Below are positions 1 to 8,733 of a stretch of 64,000 bases of DNA, piece by piece. The DNA comes from an uncultured Prevotella sp. (GTDB lineage: Bacteria > Bacteroidota > Bacteroidia > Bacteroidales > Bacteroidaceae). Position 1 is the stretch's first letter. Every line of letters begins with the position of its first letter. The stretch is taken from assembly GCA_947177775.1 (NCBI GenBank), contig CAMWVS010000006.1:1-64000 (forward strand). Direction: 5' to 3'. The notes below the pieces were generated by a model, which saw nothing but the letters and a program-made list of their open reading frames with translations, was not told where the DNA came from and did no database searches. A program made the translations under genes and the position numbers.

Positions 1-1
1 G

Positions 2-277
2 GACTACCGTTTCTATGCCGCCGACATGCTCCACCCGTCGCAGCAGGCCGTGGAATATATCTGGGAACAGTTTGCCGGGGCTTACTTCAGTCCTGCCGCC
101 AAGCAGTTTTTGGCCGAATGGCGCCCTGTCAAGGAGGCGCTGGGACACCGGCCGTTCAATCCGGACAGCGAGGAGTACCGCGCTTTCATGGATAAAACAA
201 TGTTAAAAGTAGCGGAGTTATCAAAAAAATATCCGAACTTTGCATATATGTACGGAACGGACACAGCCGCCGGTTGA
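2..277 (+). CDS. GSCFA domain-containing protein, C-terminal fragment (5' end outside window)
   Basis: Open frame from the window edge: DYRFYAADMLHPSQQAVEYIWEQFAGAYFS..., resembling the C-terminal part of GSCFA proteins that often precede murF-alr in Bacteroidales. Confidence 0.7.
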   Translation, partial: DYRFYAADMLHPSQQAVEYIWEQFAGAYFSPAAKQFLAEWRPVKEALGHRPFNPDSEEYRAFMDKTMLKVAELSKKYPNFAYMYGTDTAAG

Positions 278-318
278 GGCGGTGAGGTTCCGCACGGGAC
301 ATAAAGATAAAGAAAGAG

Positions 319-3006
319 ATGAAATATTCTATCGAGAAGGTAATCACGCTCATCGGAGCGCGACGCGTCGGCGATGCCGACGCAAGCATAGGGTGGCTGC
401 TCACAGACAGCCGCTCGTTGTGTTTTCCGGAAGAGACTTTGTTTTTCGCGTTGCGCTCCGAGCGCAATGACGGACATAGATATATCCGTGACCTCTATCG
501 CCGCGGCGTGCGCAACTTCGTTGTCGAGCATGTTCCGGAGGAAGCGACGGTGGAATATCGTGACGCGAATTTCCTGAAAGTGGTCAGCCCGCTTGCCGCT
601 CTGCAGCGTCTGGCTGAGCGCCACCGTGATGAATTCGACATCCCCGTAGTGGGTATCACCGGCAGCAACGGAAAGACAATAGTCAAGGAATGGCTCTATC
701 AGCTGCTGTCGCCTCAGATGGCCGTGACGCGCTCTCCGCGCTCGTACAATTCGCAGATAGGCGTTCCGCTGTCCGTATGGTTGCTCAGTGAACACACGGA
801 GGTGGCGCTGCTTGAGGCCGGTATCAGCCAGCCAGGCGAGATGGAGGCCCTCAGGGACATCATCCAGCCGACAATAGGCGTGTTCACATCGCTTGGTCAG
901 GCTCATCAGGAGAACTTCCGGACGATGGAGGAGAAATGTCGCGAGAAGCTGCAGCTGTTCCATGACGCCCGGGTCATTGTCTATGACGCCGATGATGCCG
1001 TTGTCAGCCGTTGCATACGCAGCTCAGGATTTAAGGGCGAGAAGATAGGATGGAGGGCCCCCCTCGGGAAGGCCCCCCTCAATCCCCCCAAGGGGGGAAG
1101 ACCTGCGGGTGAAAACGGGGCTTCTTTTAAGGGAAGCCCTGCGGCCGGAATAGGTTCTTCTATTCCTGTTGGAAGATCTGCGGCCGGGAGCAATCATTCT
1201 TTCCCGTCCGGCAATCCGTTAGCGGGAGAGAGTTGCCCCGACGGCATGCTTGTTTCGGTTGAATACGGAACGGACGGTTCAAGCGCTTCATCCCCCCTTG
1301 GGGGGACTGAGGGGGGCCGTAACCTCGTCCGCATACATTATATATATAAAGGTCTGTCCGGCGTCTACCATCTGCCGTTCATCGACGATGCCTCTATCGA
1401 GTGTTCCATCGCCTGTGCCTGCGTTGCACTCTATCTCGGCGTAACCCCCGAACAGCTTGACGAGCGGATGTCGCGGCTTGAACCTGTGGCGATGCGCCTT
1501 GAGGTGAAGGAAGGACGTCAGGGATGTACGCTTATCAACGATTCCTACAATTCCGATTTGTCATCTCTTGACATAGCCCTTGACTTCATGAACCGCCGCC
1601 CCGACCACAACGGCCGCCGCCGGACGATTGTTCTGAGCGACATCTATCAGAGCGGAGAGAGCGAGGACGTGCTCTATCGCGAGGTCTCGGAACTGCTTGT
1701 CAAGCGTGGTGTGGAGAAGTTCATTGGCATCGGTGAGGCCATCAGCCGTCAGTCAGACAAGATAGAAGTGGCTGAGAGAAGTTTCTTTGCCGATGTAGAG
1801 GAATTTATCGGCAGCGATGTGTTCCGTTCGCTGCGTGACGAGGTTATACTCATAAAAGGTTCACGGGCTTTCGGTTTCGACCATATAACAGAACTGCTGG
1901 AGCAGAAAGTCCACGAGACAATACTTGAAGTCAATCTCAATGCCGTTGTGGCCAATCTCAACTACTACCGCTCTTTCATGAGGCCGGAAACCAAGCTGGT
2001 ATGCATGGTCAAGGCCGACGCCTATGGAGCCGGCGCCGTGGAGGTGGCCAAGACGCTTCAGGACCACCGCGTGGACTATCTGGCCGTGGCCGTGGCCGAC
2101 GAGGGCGTGACACTGAGAAAGAACGGCATCACGGGAAACATCATGATTATGAACCCCGAGATGACGGCTTTCAAGACTATCTTCGACTACGACCTGGAAC
2201 CTGAAGTCTACAGTTTCCGTCTGATGGACGCTCTCATCCGGGCCGCCGAGAAGGAAGGAATAACGGGCTGGCCGGTGCATATCAAGCTCGATACGGGCAT
2301 GTGCCGGCTGGGATTTGACCCGCGGCACGATATGGATGAGCTTATTGACAGGCTGAAAAATCAGAATGCTATAATCCCGCGTTCGGTCTTCTCCCATTTC
2401 GTAGGGTCCGACAGCAGCGACTTCGACGATTTCTCCGCATGCCAGTTCGCACTCTTCGACGAGGCGAGCCGCCGTCTTCAGGCTGCTTTCGACCATCGCA
2501 TCCTGCGCCATATAGACAATTCCGCCGGCATCGAGCATTTTCCCGAGCGCCAACTCGACATGTGCCGTCTCGGCATCGGGCTTTACGGAGTCGACAGCAT
2601 CGGCAACCGGATTCTTAATACCGTCAGCACGCTGAAGACAACCATACTGCAACTGCGCCATGTTCCGGCCGCCGGGACAGTGGGCTACAGCCGCCGCGGC
2701 GTGCTCAAGCGGGACAGCGTGATAGCCGCCATACCAATCGGATATGCCGACGGACTCAACCGCCGCTTGGGCAATGGCCGGTGCTACTGCCTCGTCAACG
2801 GCCAAAAAGCGCCATACGTGGGCAATATCTGCATGGATGTGGCTATGATTGACGTTACCGGAATAGACTGCCGTGAGGGCGATTCGGTGGAAATATTCGG
2901 CCGTGATTTGCCTGTAACCGTGCTTTCCGACGTTCTCGGCACCATCCCGTATGAGGTGCTGACGAGCGTGAGCGGCAGGGTCAAGAAAGTCTATTATCAG
3001 GACTGA
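319..3006 (+). CDS. murF-alr: Bifunctional UDP-N-acetylmuramoyl-tripeptide:D-Ala-D-Ala ligase / alanine racemase (MurF-Alr fusion)
   Basis: MurF P-loop GITGSNGKTIVKEW; Alr part LEVNLNAVVANLNYYRSFMRPETKLVCMVKADAYGAGAVEVAKTL with PLP-lysine motif; fusion is common in Bacteroidetes. Contains a low-complexity insertion. Confidence 0.95.
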   Translation: MKYSIEKVITLIGARRVGDADASIGWLLTDSRSLCFPEETLFFALRSERNDGHRYIRDLYRRGVRNFVVEHVPEEATVEYRDANFLKVVSPLAALQRLAERHRDEFDIPVVGITGSNGKTIVKEWLYQLLSPQMAVTRSPRSYNSQIGVPLSVWLLSEHTEVALLEAGISQPGEMEALRDIIQPTIGVFTSLGQAHQENFRTMEEKCREKLQLFHDARVIVYDADDAVVSRCIRSSGFKGEKIGWRAPLGKAPLNPPKGGRPAGENGASFKGSPAAGIGSSIPVGRSAAGSNHSFPSGNPLAGESCPDGMLVSVEYGTDGSSASSPLGGTEGGRNLVRIHYIYKGLSGVYHLPFIDDASIECSIACACVALYLGVTPEQLDERMSRLEPVAMRLEVKEGRQGCTLINDSYNSDLSSLDIALDFMNRRPDHNGRRRTIVLSDIYQSGESEDVLYREVSELLVKRGVEKFIGIGEAISRQSDKIEVAERSFFADVEEFIGSDVFRSLRDEVILIKGSRAFGFDHITELLEQKVHETILEVNLNAVVANLNYYRSFMRPETKLVCMVKADAYGAGAVEVAKTLQDHRVDYLAVAVADEGVTLRKNGITGNIMIMNPEMTAFKTIFDYDLEPEVYSFRLMDALIRAAEKEGITGWPVHIKLDTGMCRLGFDPRHDMDELIDRLKNQNAIIPRSVFSHFVGSDSSDFDDFSACQFALFDEASRRLQAAFDHRILRHIDNSAGIEHFPERQLDMCRLGIGLYGVDSIGNRILNTVSTLKTTILQLRHVPAAGTVGYSRRGVLKRDSVIAAIPIGYADGLNRRLGNGRCYCLVNGQKAPYVGNICMDVAMIDVTGIDCREGDSVEIFGRDLPVTVLSDVLGTIPYEVLTSVSGRVKKVYYQD
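1062..1316 (+). repeat. Palindrome-bounded in-frame repeat insertion within murF coding sequence
   Basis: cccccctcaatccccccaagggggga (~1073-1098) and tccccccttggggggactgagggggg (~1290-1315) are inverted repeats with one mismatch; between them degenerate GGAAG(A/C)CCTGCGGCCGG-type units encode KGGRPAG/KGSPAAG/VGRSAAG/SGNPLAG. Confidence 0.85.
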
Positions 3007-3224
3007 CAAGCTAATCCCCATGGCCGGGATTGGCTTTGTCCGGTAGCTGGTGATTGAAGCCGGCCGTTGGAGAGCCGGCTGTCGGCAAACGTAGGGTTTG
3101 CCGTCGTACAGCGCATGACTTGGTGCATGACTTACCGACGGCTGACAGATGGCGCTGCTGTGGCCGGAGAACACGAATGAATAAAAAATTAAAACAGATA
3201 TTCCAAAATATCATTTATTTTCCA

Positions 3225-3232
3225 TATCTTTG
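3225..3232 (+). promoter_or_regulatory. Bacteroidales-type -7 element (TATCTTTG) upstream of MFS gene
   Basis: Matches TAnnTTTG consensus 37 bp upstream of the 3269 start. Confidence 0.55.
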
Positions 3233-3268
3233 CAAAGATAATTCATTAAAGACCTAAAATAAACAAAA

Positions 3269-4723
3269 ATGAGTTCCTTACAAACTACAAAAATGACAAA
3301 TTGGCGTTGGTGGATATGCGGCTTGTTGTTCGTTGCGACAACAGTCAACTATCTCGACCGGCAGGTGCTGTCACTGACAGCAAAGGAGTTTATCTATCCT
3401 GATTTCCACTGGACGGATGAAGACTATGGTAACATTACGGCTTATTTCTCCATCTTCTATGCTATCTGCATGTTGTTTGCAGGTAAGTTCGTAGACTGGA
3501 TGGGAACAAAGAAAGGATATCTCTGGGCTATCGGAGTGTGGAGTTTCGGCGCTTGTATCCACGCCGGTACAGCCCTTGCAACCCAATATATCCACGGTCT
3601 GGACAGTCTCGACGCCATGCGCGCCGTTGAGAACGGAAGTTCCGCAGCTCTGGCCATCGCTTCAACCGGTGTATGGCTCTTCCTCGTCTGCCGCGCTATC
3701 CTCGGTCTCGGTGAGGCCGGAAACTTTCCCGCAGCCATCAAGGTTACAGCAGAATATTTCCCGAAGAAAGACCGTGCTTACGCCACCTCAATCTTCAACG
3801 CCGGCGCTTCTGTAGGCGCATTGGCCGCTCCGCTGATGATTCCGCCATTGGCAAAAGCTTTCGGCTGGGAGATGGCCTTCATCATCATCGGTGCTCTCGG
3901 TTTCGTCTGGATGGGCTTTTTCGTAAAGTGGTATGAGAAGCCGGAGAAGTCATCAAAGGTCAACGAGGCCGAGTTGCTGTATATCCATCAGGACGACGAG
4001 GCTGAGACTGTCAAGAAAGAGGTAGAGGTCAAGGAAGAAAAGCAGATTCCTTTCCTCCAGTGCTTCGGCTACAAGCAGACCTGGGCATTCATCGTGGGCA
4101 AGTTCTTCACCGACGGTGTATGGTGGTTCTTCCTGTTCTGGGCTCCGGGTTATTTCCAGGATGTCTATGGATACAAGGCCTCTTCCGGTACGGGTATGCT
4201 CCTGATCATGACTCTCTATGCAATCGTGACTTTCCTCTCCATCTATATCTGCAAGCTGCCCACATACTTCGTTGACAAGAAGGGCATGAATCCGTATGCC
4301 GGCCGTATGCTCGCCATGATGTTCATAGCGTTCATTCCGCTGGTTTGCGTCGCAGCACAGCCTCTGGGAGAGTATTCCGCATGGTGGCCCGCAATCATCA
4401 TCGGTCTTGTTGGTGCCGGTCATCAGGCCTGGTCTGCCAACATCTTCTCTACCGTTGGTGACATGTTCCCGAAGAGCGCCATCGCAACCGTTACCGGTAT
4501 CGGCGGTATGGCCGGCGGTGTAGGCTCATTCCTCATCAACAAGGGTTCCGGTCAGCTCTTCACATTCGCTGAGGAGCAGGGCGCCGCGTTCACGTTCCTC
4601 GGTTTCGAGGGCAAGCCCGCCGGCTATATGATCGTGTTCTGCATCTGTGCCGTTGCCTATCTGCTGGCCTGGTGCATCATGAAGACGCTCGTTCCGAAGT
4701 ATAAGCCCATCATCGTGGACTAA
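3269..4723 (+). CDS. MFS transporter, hexuronate/ACS-family-like (ExuT-like)
   Basis: WRWWICGLLFVATTVNYLDRQVLSLTAKEF... typical of the anion:cation symporter family; multiple TM segments. Confidence 0.85.
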   Translation: MSSLQTTKMTNWRWWICGLLFVATTVNYLDRQVLSLTAKEFIYPDFHWTDEDYGNITAYFSIFYAICMLFAGKFVDWMGTKKGYLWAIGVWSFGACIHAGTALATQYIHGLDSLDAMRAVENGSSAALAIASTGVWLFLVCRAILGLGEAGNFPAAIKVTAEYFPKKDRAYATSIFNAGASVGALAAPLMIPPLAKAFGWEMAFIIIGALGFVWMGFFVKWYEKPEKSSKVNEAELLYIHQDDEAETVKKEVEVKEEKQIPFLQCFGYKQTWAFIVGKFFTDGVWWFFLFWAPGYFQDVYGYKASSGTGMLLIMTLYAIVTFLSIYICKLPTYFVDKKGMNPYAGRMLAMMFIAFIPLVCVAAQPLGEYSAWWPAIIIGLVGAGHQAWSANIFSTVGDMFPKSAIATVTGIGGMAGGVGSFLINKGSGQLFTFAEEQGAAFTFLGFEGKPAGYMIVFCICAVAYLLAWCIMKTLVPKYKPIIVD

Positions 4724-4752
4724 TCGTCAGCGTCCGGGATAACTGAAACAAA

Positions 4753-4796
4753 AAAGGCTGCGCACGTGCCCTGAGAGAGGGTGGTGCGCAGCCTTT
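4753..4796. terminator. Bidirectional intrinsic terminator-like hairpin between convergent genes
   Basis: aaaggctgcgcac (4753-4765) pairs with gtgcgcagccttt (4784-4796). Confidence 0.8.
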
Positions 4797-4882
4797 GCTG
4801 TTTCTTCACGGTTCTCCGTTGTCTCCGTCAGACCGTTATCGGGGGGGGACGGCCGGCAACAGTCAGGCCTGTTTTATGTCCG

Positions 4883-5329
4883 TCATTTCGGTAGCCTTAT
4901 CCGGTTGATGAAGACGTAGGCAAGCCCCTCCTTATAGTAGACGATGTGGAGCAGTGCCCTGTATTCCGTTCCGTAGTGGTCCTTGACGATGAAGTCCTGA
5001 TTGACATAGTTGGCCTCCTTCTGGCGTATGACGCTTGTCAGATTCTTCATGAACCGCAGGCGCGCCTCGTCGTCGGCAATCATCTCAGTCATGTCATAGT
5101 CCTTGGCGCTGTCCATGTCGAAAGTGCTCTCCTTGACGTATTTCCTGTTTATAATGTCCTTCAGCCGTCCGTCTGCGTCCACGAGACAGATGGGGCTTTG
5201 TATGGCTTTGAGCAGCCTTTCGTGTTCGAGGTTTTTCTCTTCGAGCTTCTTGCGTGTGGCGGACAGCAGCAGGGCTGTTGCGCCCGTTGCCGCGGCAAGA
5301 ATGATTATTATTGCGGTAATCATGTCCAT
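4883..5329 (-). CDS. Small membrane-anchored PAS-like domain protein
   Basis: N-terminal TM helix (MITAIIIILAAATGATALLL), then a PAS-like region (IQSPICLVDADGRLKDINRKYV...GTEYRALLHIVYYKEGLAYVFINRI). Confidence 0.6.
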   Translation of the reverse strand: MDMITAIIIILAAATGATALLLSATRKKLEEKNLEHERLLKAIQSPICLVDADGRLKDIINRKYVKESTFDMDSAKDYDMTEMIADDEARLRFMKNLTSVIRQKEANYVNQDFIVKDHYGTEYRALLHIVYYKEGLAYVFINRIRLPK

Positions 5330-5387
5330 GATGTTCTTTTCCGTCAGCGGCGGTCATCAGCCACCGTCCGACGGCCATATATTCCGT

Positions 5388-6125
5388 TTATATAAATCCC
5401 TGATTCCTGAGCGCCTCCATCATACCTGCTGACATGGCTTCGTTGTCCTTGCGGGTGTATCGTATGTCGGTGAAAATCTGTGCCAGAGTCTCCTTGTTGT
5501 TAATCTCGCAGAAGTGGCGGTTCTCCTCCAGCGCCTCCTTGGCCGCATAGAGACGGTCGATTGACTGCGGGGTATAGTCGCGGTAGGTCTCCTGATGGAC
5601 GAACGCCTCCGTTGTCAGACGGTCGCTCAGCGGCGGATTCTCGTCAGGCCATCCCAGTGTGATTGTGGCCACGGGCATGACCAGTCTGGGCAACTGCAGA
5701 GCGTCTATAATCATCTGGGGCATATAGACCGTCGTCCCCAGCCAGCAGAGTCCCAGTCCCTCCTCCTCGGCCAGATTGCAGAACGTCTGAGTATATATGA
5801 GCGCATCGGTGGCGGCATTGATGAACGAAAGGAAATTGTCATATCCCGGCTCAGCCTTGCGGTTGCGGCACCACGTGCTGGTGCGGTTGAAGTCGGCGCA
5901 GATGGTCAGCACCACCGGCGCGCCGGTGACCATGGGCTGGTTGAAGTGGGCCGGAGCAAGACGCTTCTTTCCCTCCTCCGAGCGTGTGACTACGACGCTG
6001 TAGAGCTGCAGATTGCCCATCGTCTGGGTGCGCGCGGCTTCGGATAGCAGCCGCTGGAGCAGCGCCTCGTCCACATCCCGCGCGGAATATCGGCGGATGG
6101 TCCGCCTCGTGTTTATTGTCTTCAT
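5388..6125 (-). CDS. Nitroreductase family protein
   Basis: MKTINTRRTIRRYSARDVDEALLQRLLSEAARTQTMGNLQLYSVVV...; start revised from 6194 to the MKTINTRR Met. Confidence 0.85.
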   Translation of the reverse strand: MKTINTRRTIRRYSARDVDEALLQRLLSEAARTQTMGNLQLYSVVVTRSEEGKKRLAPAHFNQPMVTGAPVVLTICADFNRTSTWCRNRKAEPGYDNFLSFINAATDALIYTQTFCNLAEEEGLGLCWLGTTVYMPQMIIDALQLPRLVMPVATITLGWPDENPPLSDRLTTEAFVHQETYRDYTPQSIDRLYAAKEALEENRHFCEINNKETLAQIFTDIRYTRKDNEAMSAGMMEALRNQGFI

Positions 6126-6150
6126 AACGTTACGTGTATTGATATATCTG

Positions 6151-6158
6151 CAAAGATA
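6151..6158 (-). promoter_or_regulatory. Bacteroidales-type -7 element (TATCTTTG on - strand) for nitroreductase gene
   Basis: caaagata on + strand upstream of 6125. Confidence 0.5.
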
Positions 6159-6252
6159 CATAAAAAATCCTGAAAGAGCAGGACTTTCGTTCATGCTTTT
6201 TCAGGATGCGAAGTGTTTTCGAAAAAAGAAATGTCGTATGAAATGCGGATGT

Positions 6253-8046
6253 TTATTTCTTTTTAAACACCCTTGCCAGAAATCCTCCGTCAGTCTTGTA
6301 CATACAGAACGGGCGGATGTGTCCGTCCTTGCTTGTGTTCAGTCCGTAGGCCATGGCCTCCATATCTTCAAAGTGTGGCAGGACGACCTCTTTCCGTCTG
6401 CCGTTCTTGCGGCTGATGGTGACCAGAGTGTAAGTGTCTGTTGCCGGATTATCCATTCTGCCGGCTGAATAGCACACGAGGCAGTATATATTCTTCTTGT
6501 CCATGCTCAGTGCCGTTATGCAGCGGTCGAAGAACCGGTAGTAGGGTTTGACGTATTCATATCTGTAGAAAGCGGCAGTGTCCGGCGTCGGAAACTGTTC
6601 GGTTTCAACATCAAAGGCACTGTAAAATTTCGGACTGTCGTCATTGATATCGCGGATGAGACAGACTTTCCCGGACATGCCGTCACAGTAGATCAGTTCG
6701 TCGGCCGTACTGTATGAAACAGGTCTCACGAACCAGTAGCCCGTGCGGCTCTTCCGGTGACACGCCTCCATGTCGCCGATATAGCGTCTCAGTTTGCCGT
6801 CGGCAGTCCCGAATGTGGCAAAAGTGGGATTTGGCGTGTCGTAGAAACCGTCGGCAAACGGGTTCTTGGCTATGATGTGTTCATAGTCTTCCCTGACATA
6901 CTCCATCGGCCATGTCAGTTTCTGACAGCTGGCAATCAGATTGTCCTTGAAAATCGAGAATGAGAAGATGTTATAGAAGAACATGGTGTCCCTGTCGAGC
7001 ATGAAGTCCGGTGCAATCATTGGCAGTCTTTCCAGCGTGGAGGCCTTGCGGCGCAGTATGGCCGGCGAATTATAGTAGGCTGTGCTTCCGTTTGCATAGA
7101 TTGTGTCCCAGATGATGTGAGGCAGCGAATAGGACATGGCTATGTCGCCGTTGGGCAGAATCTGCGGATCGCATGGGATGTAGAACACCATGTGGCGGCG
7201 TTTCATATGCTGCAGTGTCTCGTTGTCAATCTCCACGAACCGGTCCTGCTCGGTGCTGTCAGCCTGAAGGAGAGTTCTGAAGTCAAGTTTGCCGCCATTC
7301 TCCTCAAAGAGCATGACGCCTCCGGCGAGCTTGTCGTTGAAGAGGAACATTCCGTGCTCAAATTTCGGTGTGCCATAGATTTCCGATACAGGATTGCCAC
7401 CCGTGACCAGCGGATAGTCCTCATATCCGTTCCCAATGAGTCCGGCTACCGGCTTCCTTGCCTCCACCGTCGCCTCGTCGTCCGTCTGCGTGTCGCTGCC
7501 GAATGTCATTGGTTCCAGTTTTCCTCTGTATGCTATGAGCTGTCTGACAAACTCATGGCTCATATCCGGAGTCTCTCCTCCGGTGAGCATCTCGCCGGTG
7601 CTCCTTTTCAGTTTCAGTATCACGGTACCGCTGATGGCCCCGAGGTTGATGTCGAATATATCGTGAAATGTGTCGGCTGTGTCATACAGATAGTGCTTTG
7701 CCTCAAATCCGTTATTTCTGTTGTATCGCTCAGAGGCCGCTTTCTCCTTATAGACGGATATCAGCAGTGTTTCCTGCAGGCTGTCCGTCTCGTTCATAAT
7801 CCGGAAGAAGGTCGGTATATATGCCTCACATCTCGGGCAGTTTGACGGCCGGTAGGCCACTGCATAGATTGTGTCGGCGTCGGTCTCCAATCCGTTCAGG
7901 AATTCCCGTAACAATTTCTCCGTGCCAGGCTTCTGTCGGACCTGTATGTAGTTGTCTGTCATATCTCTCACAAGGTCGCGCTCCTGTGCGTGAGAGAGAT
8001 GACAGATGAAGAGAAGTGATATTATCGATAATATGCTCTTTTTCAT
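6253..8046 (-). CDS. Exported protein with thioredoxin-like N-terminal region and probable beta-propeller C-terminal region
   Basis: Signal peptide MKKSILSIISLLFICHLSHA; CxxC in VAYRPSNCPRCEAYIPTFFRIM; remainder beta-rich, unnamed family. Confidence 0.5.
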   Translation of the reverse strand: MKKSILSIISLLFICHLSHAQERDLVRDMTDNYIQVRQKPGTEKLLREFLNGLETDADTIYAVAYRPSNCPRCEAYIPTFFRIMNETDSLQETLLISVYKEKAASERYNRNNGFEAKHYLYDTADTFHDIFDINLGAISGTVILKLKRSTGEMLTGGETPDMSHEFVRQLIAYRGKLEPMTFGSDTQTDDEATVEARKPVAGLIGNGYEDYPLVTGGNPVSEIYGTPKFEHGMFLFNDKLAGGVMLFEENGGKLDFRTLLQADSTEQDRFVEIDNETLQHMKRRHMVFYIPCDPQILPNGDIAMSYSLPHIIWDTIYANGSTAYYNSPAILRRKASTLERLPMIAPDFMLDRDTMFFYNIFSFSIFKDNLIASCQKLTWPMEYVREDYEHIIAKNPFADGFYDTPNPTFATFGTADGKLRRYIGDMEACHRKSRTGYWFVRPVSYSTADELIYCDGMSGKVCLIRDINDDSPKFYSAFDVETEQFPTPDTAAFYRYEYVKPYYRFFDRCITALSMDKKNIYCLVCYSAGRMDNPATDTYTLVTISRKNGRRKEVVLPHFEDMEAMAYGLNTSKDGHIRPFCMYKTDGGFLARVFKKK

Positions 8047-8344
8047 AATTCTTTTTTTGTATGTAATCCCTATCTAAAGCGTCAGGGTTTTGCTTCCATT
8101 TTTAGTTCAGCATGGATGCTGTCTTTATCAAGCGCTTCCGGTTACAAAGTTACTTTTTCTTTTCGTTTATTTTGCAATTTTTATTGCGCAAAACAGTGCG
8201 TATTTGCTTTCAGGGGTATTAATTGGGTATAAATGTGGATTTCTGTTTGTTGCGCAAAACAGTGCGCAAAGCCTTGTGTATGGGAGTATTTGGGGGTGAA
8301 AAGTGGGCTATGGCAAGTATTTGTTGTTATAATTATATCACGGA

Positions 8345-8724
8345 ATTTAACACTTGAAAATTCTTATTCTGGAGCGCTCCGCCGTCAAAAAAATGGCGTT
8401 CCGCCGCTTCCGGCACACGAAATTTTGCCTGCCTCCAACCAATAAGGCCCTCCCGAGGTTGCAACGGGGCCACCGTTGTCTCACAACGGGGCTGCCGCTG
8501 CAGTGCAACGGTGGCCCCGTTGCAACCTCGGGAGGGCCTTACGGCAGAAGTTTTGGCCCGTTTTTATTGCACACTTCTGCTGATTTCGTCATAACATGCT
8601 GTGTCTCAGAAGATATAAATTGCACGCGCAAAACTCGCGAATTTCGGACATCAGGAAAATAATTTCTGAATATCGCAAGGATTTTGAGTTATTTGTCCGT
8701 TAATTTCTGAGTTTTTAACAGTTG
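8345..8724 (+). repeat. Dispersed ~380-bp element, copy 1
   Basis: Shares ends (atttaacacttgaaaa ... gtttttaaca), the block tgcacgcgcaaaactcgcgaattt, the core caacggtggccccgttgcaacctcggga and nearly identical length with copy 2 at 28855-29236. Confidence 0.85.
8443..8541. repeat. 36-bp perfect inverted repeat with 27-nt loop inside dispersed element copy 1
   Basis: taaggccctcccgaggttgcaacggggccaccgttg (8443-8478) is the exact reverse complement of 8506-8541. Confidence 0.95.
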
Positions 8725-8733
8725 TACGGCATG

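Noticed and set aside
82-963. 293-aa ORF on - strand
   Set aside because: Antisense to the GSCFA end and MurF N-terminus; no recognisable protein features
319-3006. MurF-Alr fusion as a novelty
   Set aside because: This fusion is a known feature of many Bacteroidetes; only the internal repeat insertion is unusual
1861-3174. 437-aa ORF on - strand
   Set aside because: Antisense shadow of the alr part of murF-alr; the + frame has clear homology motifs and this one does not
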